In this document: positions 29,222-39,008 of the stretch, one piece after another
Layout of the letters: every line of letters begins with the position of its first letter
Numbering within the stretch: position 1 is the stretch's first letter
Source of the DNA: Paenibacillus whitsoniae
GTDB lineage: Bacteria > Bacillota > Bacilli > Paenibacillales > NBRC-103111
Reading direction: 5' to 3'
NCBI RefSeq assembly: GCF_003955665.1
Contig: NZ_RXHU01000041.1
Span: 1 to 56,231, forward strand
Length of the DNA stretch: 56,231 nucleotides
The notes under the pieces: generated by a model
Database searches by the model: none
What the model was told of the DNA's origin: nothing
Seen by the model: only the letters and a program-made list of their open reading frames with translations
Translations under genes and position numbers: made by a program

Positions 29222-30472
29222 TTAGTATGTCAGACCTGGGTACAGCGGATATTGCGCTGTCAGGTCTTTCACGAGGCCGCGCGCTTTTTCGAGCGTAGCT
29301 TCGTCTTTTGGATTTTTCAACGTCATCGCGATGACTTTCGCAATGGTTTCCATCGCTTGCGTGTCCATGCCGCGGGATGTTACCGCAGGCGTACCCAAAC
29401 GGATGCCGCTTGTGATGAACGGGCTCGTAGGATCGAACGGAATCGCATTTTTGTTCGCTGTGATGCCCACTTCGTCCAATACGTGCTCAGCATCTTTACC
29501 GGTGATGTTCAGGTTGCGCAGGTCAACCAGCATCAAATGGTTGTCCGTACCGCCGGACACGAGGTTGATGCCTTCTGCCATCAAAGCGTTCGCCAGCGCT
29601 TGCGCGTTGTTGATCACGTTTTGACCGTAGACTTTGAAATCAGGCTGCAGAGCTTCGCCGAAGGATACAGCTTTCGCTGCGATCGTATGCATCAACGGTC
29701 CGCCTTGCGTACCTGGGAATACAGCCTTGTCGATCGCTGCCGCCCACGATTTGCGCGTCAGGATCATACCGCCGCGAGGACCGCGAAGCGTTTTGTGTGT
29801 TGTTGTTGTCACAAAGTGCGCGTGCGGCACTGGGTTCGGGTGAAGACCCGCAGCAACCAAGCCTGCGATATGCGCCATGTCGACGAAGAACAGCGCGCCA
29901 ACATCGTTCGCGATGGAAGCGAGCGCTTCGAAGTCAATCGTACGCGGGTATGCGCTTGCGCCTGCTACGATCATGCGAGGCTTATGTTTGAATGCCGCTT
30001 TGCGGACATCGTCGTAATCGATGCGGAAATCTTTTTCGCTGACGCCGTAAGCAACGAAGTTATAGATGATACCGGAAGCATTTACCGGGGAGCCGTGCGT
30101 CAAGTGACCGCCATGCGCCAGGTTCATACCCAGGACCGTGTCGCCCGCGTTCAGCGCAGCCAGGTAAACCGCCATGTTCGCTTGCGCGCCGGAGTGAGGT
30201 TGAACGTTCGCGTGCTCGGCACCGAACAGTTCTTTTGCGCGGTCACGAGCGATATCTTCGACGATATCGACGTATTCGCAGCCGCCGTAGTATCTTTTGC
30301 CCGGATAGCCTTCTGCGTATTTGTTCGTCAGCACGGTACCCATCGCTTCAAGCACCGCTTGGCTTACGATGTTCTCGGAGGCGATCAGCTCGATTTTGTC
30401 GCGTTGGCGGCCCAGCTCCAGGTTCATCGCTTCTACAATCTTCGGATCTTGCTTGCTCAAAAAGTTCGTCAT
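29222..30472 (-). CDS. glyA: Serine hydroxymethyltransferase
   Basis: This PLP enzyme converts serine and tetrahydrofolate to glycine and methylene-THF. The PLP lysine is Lys227 in [14 protein letters not shown]. Other signatures are [15 protein letters not shown] and [13 protein letters not shown]. The second of two nearby ATG codons ([10 protein letters not shown], 416 residues) is chosen because GGAGG is then eight bases away. The order rpiB-ywlG-glyA is that of Bacillus. Confidence 0.98.
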   Translation of the reverse strand: MTNFLSKQDPKIVEAMNLELGRQRDKIELIASENIVSQAVLEAMGTVLTNKYAEGYPGKRYYGGCEYVDIVEDIARDRAKELFGAEHANVQPHSGAQANMAVYLAALNAGDTVLGMNLAHGGHLTHGSPVNASGIIYNFVAYGVSEKDFRIDYDDVRKAAFKHKPRMIVAGASAYPRTIDFEALASIANDVGALFFVDMAHIAGLVAAGLHPNPVPHAHFVTTTTHKTLRGPRGGMILTRKSWAAAIDKAVFPGTQGGPLMHTIAAKAVSFGEALQPDFKVYGQNVINNAQALANALMAEGINLVSGGTDNHLMLVDLRNLNITGKDAEHVLDEVGITANKNAIPFDPTSPFITSGIRLGTPAVTSRGMDTQAMETIAKVIAMTLKNPKDEATLEKARGLVKDLTAQYPLYPGLTY

Positions 30473-30503
30473 TTTCATTTCCTCCCATAAAAATAATAAC
30501 TGC

Positions 30504-31109
30504 TTAACAATCCGCGTCAGGTGCTGCTTGTTGATATAACGCTTTAGCGGCTTCTTCCGTATAAACCGCCCTCACACCGCCGATCAGTTTCGGCCGTGTA
30601 TACGCCATTGTGACATACGCCTGGCCGATGTGACGCACAGGCGGTCTTGCCGGCACAGCAACTCTTCGCAAATGCATGCCGATCAACGTGCTGCCGATAT
30701 CGATCCCGGCGTGCGCCTCAATCGTCTCGACCACAACCGGCTCGGTAAAATGCCGATACGCATACGACGCCATCGACCCGCCAGCCTTCGGCACGGGAAT
30801 AACCGATACCGGCTCCAGCCGCGGATAGTGCGCCAACGTCGCCGCCTCGACCACAATCGCACGGTTCAGATGCTCACAGCACTGATACCCCACATGCAAG
30901 CCGAACTCGGCCGCAATGCGCTGCGTCGTTTCGTAAATCGGCTTCGCCACATCGAGCGTCCCGGACGTGCCAATGCGATGGCCGAGAATTTCACTCGTAC
31001 TTGTTCCCACGACCAAGAAGTGACCAGACTTTAATTGCCCGACCTGGACAAGCTCCCGAAGGTTCGCTTCCAGCGCCTCAGCGATAGGGATTCCGGCTGT
31101 ATCTGTCAT
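30504..31109 (-). CDS. ywlG: YwlG family protein (DUF436, TIGR01440-type)
   Basis: This 201-residue cytoplasmic protein has the family pattern [23 protein letters not shown] in outline (key [13 protein letters not shown]) and [10 protein letters not shown]. The family is conserved between rpiB and glyA in Bacilli, and its function is not established. It lies 15 bases downstream of rpiB and 31 upstream of glyA, so it is probably in one operon with them. Confidence 0.92.
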   Translation of the reverse strand: MTDTAGIPIAEALEANLRELVQVGQLKSGHFLVVGTSTSEILGHRIGTSGTLDVAKPIYETTQRIAAEFGLHVGYQCCEHLNRAIVVEAATLAHYPRLEPVSVIPVPKAGGSMASYAYRHFTEPVVVETIEAHAGIDIGSTLIGMHLRRVAVPARPPVRHIGQAYVTMAYTRPKLIGGVRAVYTEEAAKALYQQAAPDADC

Positions 31110-31124
31110 CGCGAGTCCCCTTTC

Positions 31125-31583
31125 TTAGGGATGTACCGTGAAACGGTCTTCAATGCTTTGCACTTTGTTAATCCGGTTCTGGTGGCGTACGCCTTGGGAA
31201 AATTCCGTTTCCAGCCAAATCTTCACGATTTCCTCGGCAACACCGGGTCCGATCACGCGTTCGCCCAGCGCCAGCACGTTCGTATCGTTATGCTCACGCG
31301 TCGCTTTCGCCGAGAACAGATCATGCACCAGCGCGCAGCGAATGCCCGGCACTTTGTTGGCTGCAATCGACATCCCGATGCCCGTCCCGCAAATCAGAAT
31401 CCCTTTGTCCGCATCGCCGCTCACGACTTGCTGACAAACTTGCAGCGCATAATCGGGATAATCCACGGAGTCCGCGCAGCTGCAACCGTAATCCGTCACT
31501 TGGTGGCCTAAGGATTCAATAAAAGGAATGATAACATCTTTCAAACGGTAGCCTGCATGATCCGCGCCAATTGCAATTTTCAT
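31125..31583 (-). CDS. rpiB: Ribose-5-phosphate isomerase B
   Basis: This enzyme interconverts ribose-5-phosphate and ribulose-5-phosphate in the pentose phosphate pathway. MKIAIGADHAGYRLK at the N terminus, the catalytic Cys in GILICGTGIGMSIAANK and HNDTNVLALGERV identify the RpiB/LacAB family. The ATG of MKIAIG is chosen (152 residues); the frame extends upstream through the leader and across the -10 box. The -10 TATAAT lies at 31,626-31,631. Confidence 0.95.
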   Translation of the reverse strand: MKIAIGADHAGYRLKDVIIPFIESLGHQVTDYGCSCADSVDYPDYALQVCQQVVSGDADKGILICGTGIGMSIAANKVPGIRCALVHDLFSAKATREHNDTNVLALGERVIGPGVAEEIVKIWLETEFSQGVRHQNRINKVQSIEDRFTVHP

Positions 31584-31653
31584 GTGTTCGTAACGCTCCT
31601 TTGCTTGTTCGAATTCGTCCATCCTATTATAGCCCAAAAGTCCACGAAAAACG

Positions 31654-31693
31654 AAAAAAGAGCGAACACGCTTAAGAAAAGCGCGCTGCTCTT
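31654..31693 (-). terminator. Rho-independent terminator of ywlE
   Basis: The minus strand has AAGAGC and CGCGCTT pairing with AAGCG and GCTCTT, followed by six T residues. It lies about 160 bases after the ywlE stop, just before the rpiB promoter. Confidence 0.8.
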
Positions 31694-31852
31694 GTGCCCA
31701 GGCGACCGGCCGTATACCTCAATGCTCCACTGTGGTTACACCCACTCGTCGCCAGTTACATTGAGTCTTGCTACATATCTCGTATTTTATCGCATTCCGC
31801 GCGGGCTGTAAAGCCTCTTCCTCCTGGCAAAACCGCCCGTTTCACGCCAGAT

Positions 31853-32431
31853 TTACGAGGATTCCTTCAGCTTGCGGACCAATTTGGCCAAGCATGCCTC
31901 GATTTCCGCCGCCGTCGTCTGGTAATCGGACAAAGAGCCGCCAAACGGATCGGAAATATCGTAATCCGGAATCGCATCCTCAAGGGTGTATAAGCGATCC
32001 CGTTCTTCCTCCGTAATCGCCTGCGACAGCGCCTGCTTCATCTGCAGCTCGGAAATGAGCCGCTCCCGCTCCGCAATCGCCTCTAGGTTTTCGGTGTTAT
32101 CTTCTACATATTCTTTGAGGGTAAATGTTTTATCCACGGCATGCGGGAATCGCTGAATCACCGTCCGTTTATGTCCATTCGTCATCGTCAACACAAGATC
32201 CGCCCACGCGATATCCGAGGACTGAATTGCAAACGAGGAGATTGTTTCCTCAAAGCCCGCCTCCTGTAAAAGCGCTGCGCTATGCCGGGAAATCGGTCCC
32301 CCCGTCATCGCCGATACGCCTGCGGACCGGACTTCCGCCACAAGTCCCTCTTGGCGTACCTTCATACGCATCAAGCCTTCAGCCATTGGGCTCCGGCACG
32401 TATTTCCCGTACAAACAAACAGAATTCGCAA
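31853..32431 (-). CDS. ywlE: Protein-arginine phosphatase / low-molecular-weight phosphatase (YwlE type) with an insertion
   Basis: The catalytic loop CTGNTCRSPMAEG holds Cys7 and Arg13. The Thr at position 11 is the residue that marks arginine phosphatases rather than tyrosine phosphatases in the characterised family. The general-acid Asp is in SDPFGGSLSDY near residue 165. Known YwlE proteins are about 150 residues; this one is 192 because of a charged segment of about 35-40 residues between KEYVEDNTENLEAI and DYDISDPFGG, probably helical. A TTG start is chosen because AAGGGGG lies nine bases upstream and the frame then begins LRILFVCTGNT. In Bacillus this enzyme counteracts McsB arginine phosphorylation in protein quality control. 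Confidence 0.88.
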   Translation of the reverse strand: MRILFVCTGNTCRSPMAEGLMRMKVRQEGLVAEVRSAGVSAMTGGPISRHSAALLQEAGFEETISSFAIQSSDIAWADLVLTMTNGHKRTVIQRFPHAVDKTFTLKEYVEDNTENLEAIAERERLISELQMKQALSQAITEEERDRLYTLEDAIPDYDISDPFGGSLSDYQTTAAEIEACLAKLVRKLKESS

Positions 32432-32484
32432 CTTGAAATCCCCCTTCCTGCGGCTTTGAACATATGAACTACCTCTACATTTTA

Positions 32485-33045
32485 TCACAGTAAAAACTTG
32501 ATCCCAAATGCCAGAAGAATCAGACCGCCAAACGCTTCACCGTACTCGCCGATCCACCCGCTCACATGCCGACCCAGCAGCAGCCCCAGAATCGAAAGCA
32601 AGCCGCCGAAGAAGCCGAACACTAGAACGGTCAGCGCAATATCCGTCGAGAACATCCCCAGTGACACGCCGACAGAGAACGAATCGATACTGACACTCAG
32701 CGCAAACACCGTCAGTCCCACGATCGTCCGATGGTCAAACGAAACCGCCTCTTCGCCCCGAACCGAACTGTACACCATATGCGCGCCGAGGATAATGAGC
32801 AGACAGCCGCCGGCTGCCGTCGCCACGTTGCCTAATAGCAGCGACACATACTGGCCCATAAAAATCCCCATCAAGGGCATCAAGATGTGGAAAACACCGA
32901 TAATCACGCTGATTTTCAATATATCCAGCAAGCGAATGCCTTTCATCCCGATGCCGATGCCTAACGAGAACGCATCAAGACCCAGTGCAACCGCCATGAT
33001 GCAGATCGTCATGATTTCGCCTAACTGTATGTCCGATACGAGCAT
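32485..33045 (-). CDS. mntP: Manganese efflux pump MntP
   Basis: This 186-residue protein has six helices of the MntP (DUF204/YebN) family. The paired acidic motifs are ALGLDAFSLGIGIGMKG near the N terminus and LSVSIDSFSVGVSLGM in the second half. The ATG of MLVSDIQLGE is preferred, with AAAGGGG upstream. The leader was inspected for the yybP-ykoY manganese riboswitch and it was not found. The position ywlC-mntP-ywlE matches Bacillus. Confidence 0.92.
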   Translation of the reverse strand: MLVSDIQLGEIMTICIMAVALGLDAFSLGIGIGMKGIRLLDILKISVIIGVFHILMPLMGIFMGQYVSLLLGNVATAAGGCLLIILGAHMVYSSVRGEEAVSFDHRTIVGLTVFALSVSIDSFSVGVSLGMFSTDIALTVLVFGFFGGLLSILGLLLGRHVSGWIGEYGEAFGGLILLAFGIKFLL

Positions 33046-33212
33046 TGCACAGGTCCCCTTTGTCCACGATTCTTTCTCAAGATATGCGGACAAACTGGGA
33101 ATCATGCTAGTTGACATGCGGGTAGCCAGAGTGAACATGGCAAAATAGAGCTAACGTCCAGCTGCCTTCATAGGCTGGCTGTTTCTTCGTCAGATCGGCG
33201 CATTCGTAAAAA

Positions 33213-34292
33213 TTACACCTGCACCAACCGATGTCCTGCCGCTTTGCGCAGCCGATTCATGACGGCTTGGCCGATCCCCGTCTCCGGGCAGCCTTCTGCG
33301 GCAATGTAGCGGATGCCGTGCTCATCAAATGTACGAAGCGCCGCATAGAGCGCCTGCGCAATCGATTCAGGCTCAGCGAGCGAGCCGCAGGCAAGCACCA
33401 GATCGGCGCTGTAACGCGGCACATGCTCGGAAAAGGTTAAAATCCCCGTCGTCTCCCCCCGGGACTTCGCTGCGTCAATGTCTTGCTGTAGCCAAGCTGC
33501 TATCGCAGCCGGATCGTCGCCGCTGACAATATGCATGTACCCTTGCGGCGCGTAATGCGTATACTTCATGCCCGGCGCGCGCGGCGTTTCCGACGCCCGC
33601 ACCTCTTCGTGCGCCGCCGCATGGATGCGCATGAGCGGCAGCACGCGCTGCAGCTGCTCCATCGTCACGCCGCCGGGGCGCAGGACGTACAGGGCGCCGT
33701 CAGCGAGCTGGACGACCGTGGACTCCACGCCCACGCCGGCAGGACCCCCGTCGACGATGCCGCCAATGCGGCCGTCGAGGTCGTCACGCACGTGCGAAGC
33801 GAGCGTCGGGCTGGGCCGGCCGGAGCTGTTCGCGCTCGGCGCGGCCACAGGCACGCCCGCTTCGCGCAGCAGCTCAAGCGCGACCGGGTGATCCGGCACG
33901 CGGACCCCGACCGTGGTGAGGCCGGCCGTCACCAACGGCGAAATGCTGCCTGACTGAACAGGCAGCACGATTGTGAGCGGGCCGGGCCAGAACGCCCGCA
34001 TCAGCGCGCGATGCGCGTCCTGCAGGGCGTCTGCCTGGACGAGCCCGGAGAGCTGGTCTTCGTCCGCAATATGGACGATCAAAGGGTTATCGGAAGGCCG
34101 ACCCTTGGCCTTAAAAATGCGTTCCACCGCCGCAGAGCTCGTCGCGTCGGCGCCAAGCCCGTATACCGTTTCCGTCGGAAACGCAACGGTTTCCCCCTGG
34201 CGGAGCAGCCGCGCCGCTTCGATTAGCGCCTGGCGGTAGTCAGCGGCTGAAGCCTCTTCTATCTTCCAATAGACAGTCACGATTGTCGTCAT
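33213..34292 (-). CDS. ywlC: L-threonylcarbamoyladenylate synthase (Sua5/YwlC type)
   Basis: This enzyme makes threonylcarbamoyl-AMP from threonine, bicarbonate and ATP for t6A37 in ANN-decoding tRNAs. The N-terminal YrdC domain has FPTETVYGLGADA, KAKGRPSDNPLIVHI and PSANSSGRPSPT. A C-terminal Sua5 domain follows (HYAPQGYMHIV onward), giving 359 residues as in long-form enzymes. It begins 15 bases after spoIIR. Confidence 0.96.
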   Translation of the reverse strand: MTTIVTVYWKIEEASAADYRQALIEAARLLRQGETVAFPTETVYGLGADATSSAAVERIFKAKGRPSDNPLIVHIADEDQLSGLVQADALQDAHRALMRAFWPGPLTIVLPVQSGSISPLVTAGLTTVGVRVPDHPVALELLREAGVPVAAPSANSSGRPSPTLASHVRDDLDGRIGGIVDGGPAGVGVESTVVQLADGALYVLRPGGVTMEQLQRVLPLMRIHAAAHEEVRASETPRAPGMKYTHYAPQGYMHIVSGDDPAAIAAWLQQDIDAAKSRGETTGILTFSEHVPRYSADLVLACGSLAEPESIAQALYAALRTFDEHGIRYIAAEGCPETGIGQAVMNRLRKAAGHRLVQV

Positions 34293-34307
34293 CCTTACGC
34301 GTTAATT

Positions 34308-35096
34308 TTAACTGAACCAGGAGGCGATTTTTTGAATCACTTCCCAGACAAAAAACTTCACTTGCGGCTTTTCTGGCGCGTCCGTGCTAGTGTCGGCAGC
34401 CGCGGTCACCTTCTCCGCAGCTGCGGCTTTCGTCGCCGCTTTCGCGGATGGCGAAGGGGAAACTTTGGCGCTGCCATCCTTCGCGCTCTTCTCGTTCTTC
34501 GCCGCCTTCGTCTCCGCTTGCGCCGTTTCAGCCGGCTTGTCCTTGCCTTCGGTTTTGGCAACGACCGCCGAGGCGGCAATCGCTTCGCCGGATACCGAAT
34601 CCACAAAACAGAGCGGCGGGAACAGCACGCACCACCAGTTCTGGCCTTCACCGGAGCCGATCACCACGCGCAGGGCTTCGTAATCGCCGGCGGGGTAAAT
34701 GTCATTGCCGTACATTTTGGTCGGGAACGGGACAACCCCCAGCTCCACCGAATGGGTATATGTGTAGCCGCGCTCCTGAATCATTTGGCCGACCAGCTCG
34801 TCGAACTCAGGCAAATGCTGCCGCACGACCGCGCGCGCTTCCTCCAGCGAATGCGGGCCTACGACCCATTCTTCCATGCGGGCGATAATCGCGTCGCGAA
34901 TCTCTCTTTTCAGCGCTTGATCCTGCGCCGAGTCCGAGTTCGCCAGAATGCGCAAACGAATCGACTCTTCCGGAATTAAAGGGGACACCACCGCCGCATT
35001 TGTACGGTTCGATTCCCAACACATCATCATTACAATAAGTGCAAAAGCCACGAATAATAAGTGCTTAAATGATTGGCGCTCTGTTCTCTTGACCAT
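34308..35096 (-). CDS. spoIIR: Stage II sporulation protein R
   Basis: This secreted forespore signal protein activates SpoIIGA, which processes pro-sigma-E in the mother cell. An N-terminal signal or anchor covers about residues 10-34. The core has IRLRILANSDSAQDQALKREIRDAI in outline and the C-terminal GEGQNWWCVLFPPLCFVD signature. A low-complexity Lys/Ala/Glu/Ser linker of about 65 residues separates this from a hydrophobic end (VWEVIQKIASWF). Context prfA-prmC-spoIIR-ywlC agrees with Bacillus. The gene should be sigma-F dependent, but a convincing sigma-F promoter was not found. Confidence 0.93.
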   Translation of the reverse strand: MVKRTERQSFKHLLFVAFALIVMMMCWESNRTNAAVVSPLIPEESIRLRILANSDSAQDQALKREIRDAIIARMEEWVVGPHSLEEARAVVRQHLPEFDELVGQMIQERGYTYTHSVELGVVPFPTKMYGNDIYPAGDYEALRVVIGSGEGQNWWCVLFPPLCFVDSVSGEAIAASAVVAKTEGKDKPAETAQAETKAAKNEKSAKDGSAKVSPSPSAKAATKAAAAEKVTAAADTSTDAPEKPQVKFFVWEVIQKIASWFS

Positions 35097-35221
35097 GAGG
35101 AAAGCCCCTTTCTCTTACCGTCTACTAGCCAGTATGGGCAAGAAAAGAGGGGGCTAAACCTAGCAATCTATGAAAATTTTAATAGAGTCGGACCGTCGGC
35201 TCGCGGCACCCAGGCCACAAA

Positions 35222-35411
35222 CTGTAAAAAGTACAGGTAAATCGCCCAAAAGGTGCAAAAATTTAAAAAGAGCTGTAAAACCTACATCAAAAAATCACGA
35301 ATCCCACAGATTCGATGCGTTTTTCGAAAAAGACAGCGTTTTACCTGTACAAAATGCAGGTTCTGGACTCCACCCCCGTGCTTTCCGCCGAATTTGCTGC
35401 AGGAAATACAG
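35222..35411. repeat. Array C of four 15-bp imperfect palindromes (CTGTA-N5-TACAG type)
   Basis: Units begin at 35,222, 35,273, 35,345 and 35,397, at distances of 51, 72 and 52 bases. They are CTGTA-AAAAG-TACAG, CTGTA-AAACC-TACAT, CTGTA-CAAAA-TGCAG and CTGCA-GGAAA-TACAG. The scaffold CTGNA-N5-TNCAG and the 5-turn inner spacing are those of arrays A and B, but the fourth arm base and its partner have changed from G:C to T:A. The array lies between prmC and spoIIR. Confidence 0.75.
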
Positions 35412-35760
35412 GTAAACATCCGCTCCCCTCACTTCACCCAGCTTCAACAGCTTTCAGCTACTTGCGGACAAGTGACTTTTTGCGCTGGATCGAGTACGTC
35501 GAGGGGTATCGATTGGTTGTGCTAAGGTCGCGCTGAGCGCATCAGACATTCGGTGGGCGATAGCGGTTAAGCAAGTCCAGGCGGACAAGCGGCTTCCTGC
35601 GTGGAAGTGAGACTGCTGCAGGGAAGCTGCTTGTTGCCCTAACAGGTCTTGCCGAGCATGTTGGCCGGTCGATAGACAGTAGTGGCTGAGGGACTGCGCC
35701 CCAGACGCGGAAGGAGCAAGAAAGCAGGCGGCGTGAAGCAAAACCGCTGTCGCAGACCGC
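35412..35760. other. Intergenic stretch between array C and prmC
   Basis: No gene with a supported start, no terminator with a T-run and no RNA gene is recognised here. The region is GC-rich, and a short minus-strand open frame in it has no recognisable protein character. Confidence 0.5.
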
Positions 35761-36639
35761 CTAACGCGGCCCGATCGCGATCACGTGGCGATCGATCCCC
35801 TGGAGATCCGGCACAAAGCGGATCTCCTCCCACTCGGCGACGCCGCGCAGCATCGCCGCCACGGCCTCCGCCTGCCGGATGCCCACCTCAAACCCGACCA
35901 GGGTCGGGATTCGCGGAAGCTGCGGCAGCTGCGCCACCAAACGGCGGTACAGGTCGAGTCCCTCGACACCGCCGAATAACGCCGTGTGCGGCTCGTACAG
36001 CCGCACTTCGGGCATCAGCGCGGGCAAGTCGCCGTCCGGAATATAGGGTGGGTTGGACACCACCATATCCGGCGCGAGCCCGCGAGCAATGTACGGCTCG
36101 AGGAGGTCGCCCTCGAGCCACTCCACACGCGCAGCAACCCCGTGGCGCTGCGCATTCAACTGAGCCATCTCCAGCGCTGCCGCGGAGATGTCGCTCGCCG
36201 CCACGCGCCAGTCGGGGCGCGCGTGCGCGATGGTCACCGGGATGATCCCGCTCCCGGTGCCGACATCCGCAAGGAGCGGCGCCCCTTGCGGGAACAAGCG
36301 CGAGCCCTCGCGGAGCACCGCCTCCACGAGCAGTTCGGTTTCCGGCCGCGGGATCAGCACGGCCGGTCCAACTTCAAACGGAAGGCCGTAAAAATCCTGC
36401 TCGCCGAGGATATACTGTACAGGCTCGCCCGCGGCCTTCCTGTCAATGAGCTGGCTCCACGTAGCTGCCAGCTCCTCCGGAAAAGGCTCCTGCCAGCGGA
36501 ACAGGAGCTCCGTCCGGCTGCAGCCCAGCAGGTGTTGCAGCAGCAGCTCGGAGCAGGCCGGAGCCTCCGCCACGCCCTGCCCCGCTAAAAAAGAAGAAGC
36601 CTGAACATAGGCTTCTCGAATCGTTCTCGCAGTCGGCAT
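35761..36639 (-). CDS. prmC: Peptide chain release factor N5-glutamine methyltransferase
   Basis: This enzyme methylates the Gln of the GGQ motif of release factors, using S-adenosylmethionine. It has an N-terminal helical domain (PACSELLLQHLLG, YILGEQDFYGLPFEV), the SAM motif DVGTGSGIIPVTIA near residue 125 and the catalytic NPPY in VVSNPPYIP. The ATG overlaps the prfA stop (TGATG), giving 292 residues; the longer open frame upstream lies inside prfA in another frame. GGAGAGCAGG serves as ribosome site. Confidence 0.96.
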   Translation of the reverse strand: MPTARTIREAYVQASSFLAGQGVAEAPACSELLLQHLLGCSRTELLFRWQEPFPEELAATWSQLIDRKAAGEPVQYILGEQDFYGLPFEVGPAVLIPRPETELLVEAVLREGSRLFPQGAPLLADVGTGSGIIPVTIAHARPDWRVAASDISAAALEMAQLNAQRHGVAARVEWLEGDLLEPYIARGLAPDMVVSNPPYIPDGDLPALMPEVRLYEPHTALFGGVEGLDLYRRLVAQLPQLPRIPTLVGFEVGIRQAEAVAAMLRGVAEWEEIRFVPDLQGIDRHVIAIGPR

Positions 36640-37715
36640 CACATCGCCTGCTCTCCTTTTTCCAGCGCATCGGACTGCGCTGCGATCGTCAGGGCGGATA
36701 CGATCTCGCCCATGTCGCCGCTCAGCACCGTTTCCAAACGGTGCAGCGTCAGGCCGATCCGGTGATCGGTCACACGGCTTTGCGGGAAGTTGTACGTACG
36801 TATCCGTTCGGAACGGTCCCCGGTACCTACCTTGGACTTCCGCTCGCCCGAATATTTCGCTTCTTCTTCCTCGCGAATTTTGTCGGAAATCCGCGCACGC
36901 AGCACGCGCAGCGCCTGCTCTTTGTTCGAGTTTTGCGATTTGCCGTCCTGGCACGTCGCCACAATACCTGTCGGCACGTGCGTCACACGGACCGCCGATT
37001 TCGTCGTATTAACGGACTGACCGCCGGCACCGGAGGAACAGAACGTATCGACACGAATGTCCGCATCGTTAATAATAACTTCAACCTCTTCCACTTCCGG
37101 CATGACGACAACCGTCGACGTGGACGTGTGAATCCGGCCGCCGGACTCCGTCACGGGAATCCGCTGCACACGGTGCGCGCCGCTCTCATATTTGAGCTTG
37201 CTGTACGCGCCTTTGCCCGTAACCATGAAAATAATTTCTTTAAAGCCTCCCAAATCATTGACGGAAGCATCCAAAATTTCCGTTTTCCAGCCCTGGCTGT
37301 CCGCATATCGCGTGTACATGCGGTATAAGTCGCCGGCAAACAGCGCCGCCTCATCGCCGCCCGCCGCGCCGCGAATCTCCACGATGACGTTCTTGTCGTC
37401 GTTCGGATCCTTCGGCATCATCAGGATGCGCAGCCGCTCTTCCAAATTAGCGGATTGCTCGCTGAGCTCCTCGATTTCCATTTTGACCATTTCGCGCATT
37501 TCGTCGTCCAGCTTCTCGTTCTGCATCGCTTTCGCGTCTGCCAACTGTTCGGACACGCTCTTATATTCATTGTAAGCGTCGTAGGCTTCCTGCAAATCGG
37601 ACTGTTCCTTCGAGTACTCTCTTAATTTCTTCGTATCGCTTGTTACATCCGGGTCGCACAACAGCTCGCTAAGCTTCTCGTAGCGGTCTGCAATTGCTTG
37701 AAGTCGATCCAACAT
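36639..37715 (-). CDS. prfA: Peptide chain release factor 1
   Basis: This factor reads UAA and UAG at the ribosomal A site. The peptidyl-hydrolysis motif GGQ is at residues 231-233 ([15 protein letters not shown]). The codon-recognition tripeptide PVT is at 187-189 in [10 protein letters not shown]. The 358 residues are normal for the family. Translationally coupled to prmC. Confidence 0.98.
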   Translation of the reverse strand: MLDRLQAIADRYEKLSELLCDPDVTSDTKKLREYSKEQSDLQEAYDAYNEYKSVSEQLADAKAMQNEKLDDEMREMVKMEIEELSEQSANLEERLRILMMPKDPNDDKNVIVEIRGAAGGDEAALFAGDLYRMYTRYADSQGWKTEILDASVNDLGGFKEIIFMVTGKGAYSKLKYESGAHRVQRIPVTESGGRIHTSTSTVVVMPEVEEVEVIINDADIRVDTFCSSGAGGQSVNTTKSAVRVTHVPTGIVATCQDGKSQNSNKEQALRVLRARISDKIREEEEAKYSGERKSKVGTGDRSERIRTYNFPQSRVTDHRIGLTLHRLETVLSGDMGEIVSALTIAAQSDALEKGEQAM

Positions 37716-37745
37716 AAGGGATCTCTCCTTTCTGGTTTTATCGTT

Positions 37746-38846
37746 TTACACGTTGAAACGGAAATGCATGACGTCGCCGTCGTTCACGACATAGTCTTTG
37801 CCTTCCAGACGCACTTGGCCTTTTTCCTTCGCCGCGTTCATGGAGCCTGCCGCCATCAGATCGTCGTAAGCGACAACCTCCGCGCGGATGAAGCCCCGCT
37901 CAAAATCCGAGTGAATCACGCCAGCCGCCTGTGGCGCCTTCATGCCCTTGCGAATCGTCCAGGCTCTGACTTCCTGAACGCCCGCCGTAAAATACGTATA
38001 CAAGCCCAGCTTGCGGTACGCTGCTTTAATCAATCTATTCAAGCCGGACTCCTGGAGTCCCAGTTCTTCGAGGAACATGGCTTTTTCTTCATCTTCGAGC
38101 TCAGCAATCTCGGATTCCACCTTCGCACTGATGGAAACAACTTCGTTGTTTTCTGCTTCCGCGAATTCTTTTACCTTTTGCACATACGGATTCTCGTCAG
38201 CTTTCGCCACTTCATCCTCGCCCACGTTCGCCGCATACAGCACCGGCTTCATCGTCAACAAATGCAGATCGCGAATGATCAGCTTCTCGTCGTCGCTGAG
38301 GTCAACGCTGCGCGCCGGTTTATCCTGGTACAGCACTTCCTTGATGCGTTCCAGGCATTCCACTTCGGCCGCGACTTTCTTGTCCCCGCTTTTAAGGTTT
38401 TTGCGCGAGCGCTCGATTTTCTTCTCCACGGATTCAATATCCGCGAGGATCAGCTCCAGATTAATCGTCTCGATGTCGCCAATCGGATCGACTTTTCCGG
38501 AGACGTGTGTAATATTATCATCCTCAAAGCAGCGCACAACATGCACAATCGCGTCTACTTCCCGGATATGGGCCAAAAATTTATTGCCAAGCCCCTCGCC
38601 CTTGCTCGCGCCCTTCACCAAACCCGCGATGTCCACGAATTCAAATGCGGTCGGAACAATGCTTTTCGGCACGACCAACTCAACCAGCTTCTGCAATCTT
38701 TCGTCCGGTACTTCAACAACCCCAACGTTCGGATCAATCGTACAAAACGGATAGTTCGCGGACTCCGCACCCGCTTGTGTAATTGCGTTAAACAATGTCG
38801 ATTTTCCTACGTTCGGTAGACCGACGATTCCTGCTTTCAAAGCCAT
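37746..38846 (-). CDS. ychF: Ribosome-binding ATPase YchF (Obg-related)
   Basis: This P-loop protein prefers ATP over GTP and binds ribosomes. The P-loop GLPNVGKS is at residues 9-16. DIAGLVKGAS is the switch II segment, and the usual NKxD is replaced by NVGE (YAANVGEDE), which is the hallmark of YchF. A coiled coil near 130-180 and a C-terminal TGS domain follow. The ATG of MALKAG is chosen, with AAGGAG upstream. A -10 TATAAT is present at 38,886-38,891. It lies 30 bases upstream of prfA. In Bacillus ychF is found elsewhere, near rpsF, so this is a local rearrangement. Confidence 0.96.
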   Translation of the reverse strand: MALKAGIVGLPNVGKSTLFNAITQAGAESANYPFCTIDPNVGVVEVPDERLQKLVELVVPKSIVPTAFEFVDIAGLVKGASKGEGLGNKFLAHIREVDAIVHVVRCFEDDNITHVSGKVDPIGDIETINLELILADIESVEKKIERSRKNLKSGDKKVAAEVECLERIKEVLYQDKPARSVDLSDDEKLIIRDLHLLTMKPVLYAANVGEDEVAKADENPYVQKVKEFAEAENNEVVSISAKVESEIAELEDEEKAMFLEELGLQESGLNRLIKAAYRKLGLYTYFTAGVQEVRAWTIRKGMKAPQAAGVIHSDFERGFIRAEVVAYDDLMAAGSMNAAKEKGQVRLEGKDYVVNDGDVMHFRFNV

Positions 38847-38931
38847 TTGATTACAACTCCTTAATGTTTGAAGATCATCCTTCTTATTATATAGTACTTG
38901 GTGCGCAAAAAAAAGCCCGCTTTCCCGCAAA

Positions 38932-38991
38932 CAAAAACCCAAAAGAAGGCTTCCCTGGTAATTGGGGGCCTCTTATGGGTTCGTTTGAGAT
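38932..38991 (-). terminator. Terminator of the PilZ gene
   Basis: On the minus strand AACCCATAAGAGG pairs imperfectly with CCTTCTTTTGGGTT across an 18-20 base loop, followed by TTTTTG. The distal part lies beside the ychF promoter. Confidence 0.6.
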
Positions 38992-39008
38992 TTGGTTGTC
39001 TGCCGATT

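Noticed and set aside
33046..33212. yybP-ykoY manganese riboswitch upstream of mntP
   Set aside because: None of the conserved aptamer segments is recognisable in the leader.
35454..35741. 95-codon minus-strand open frame between array C and prmC
   Set aside because: No ribosome site, no recognisable protein character, and part lies against the repeat array; probably chance in GC-rich DNA.
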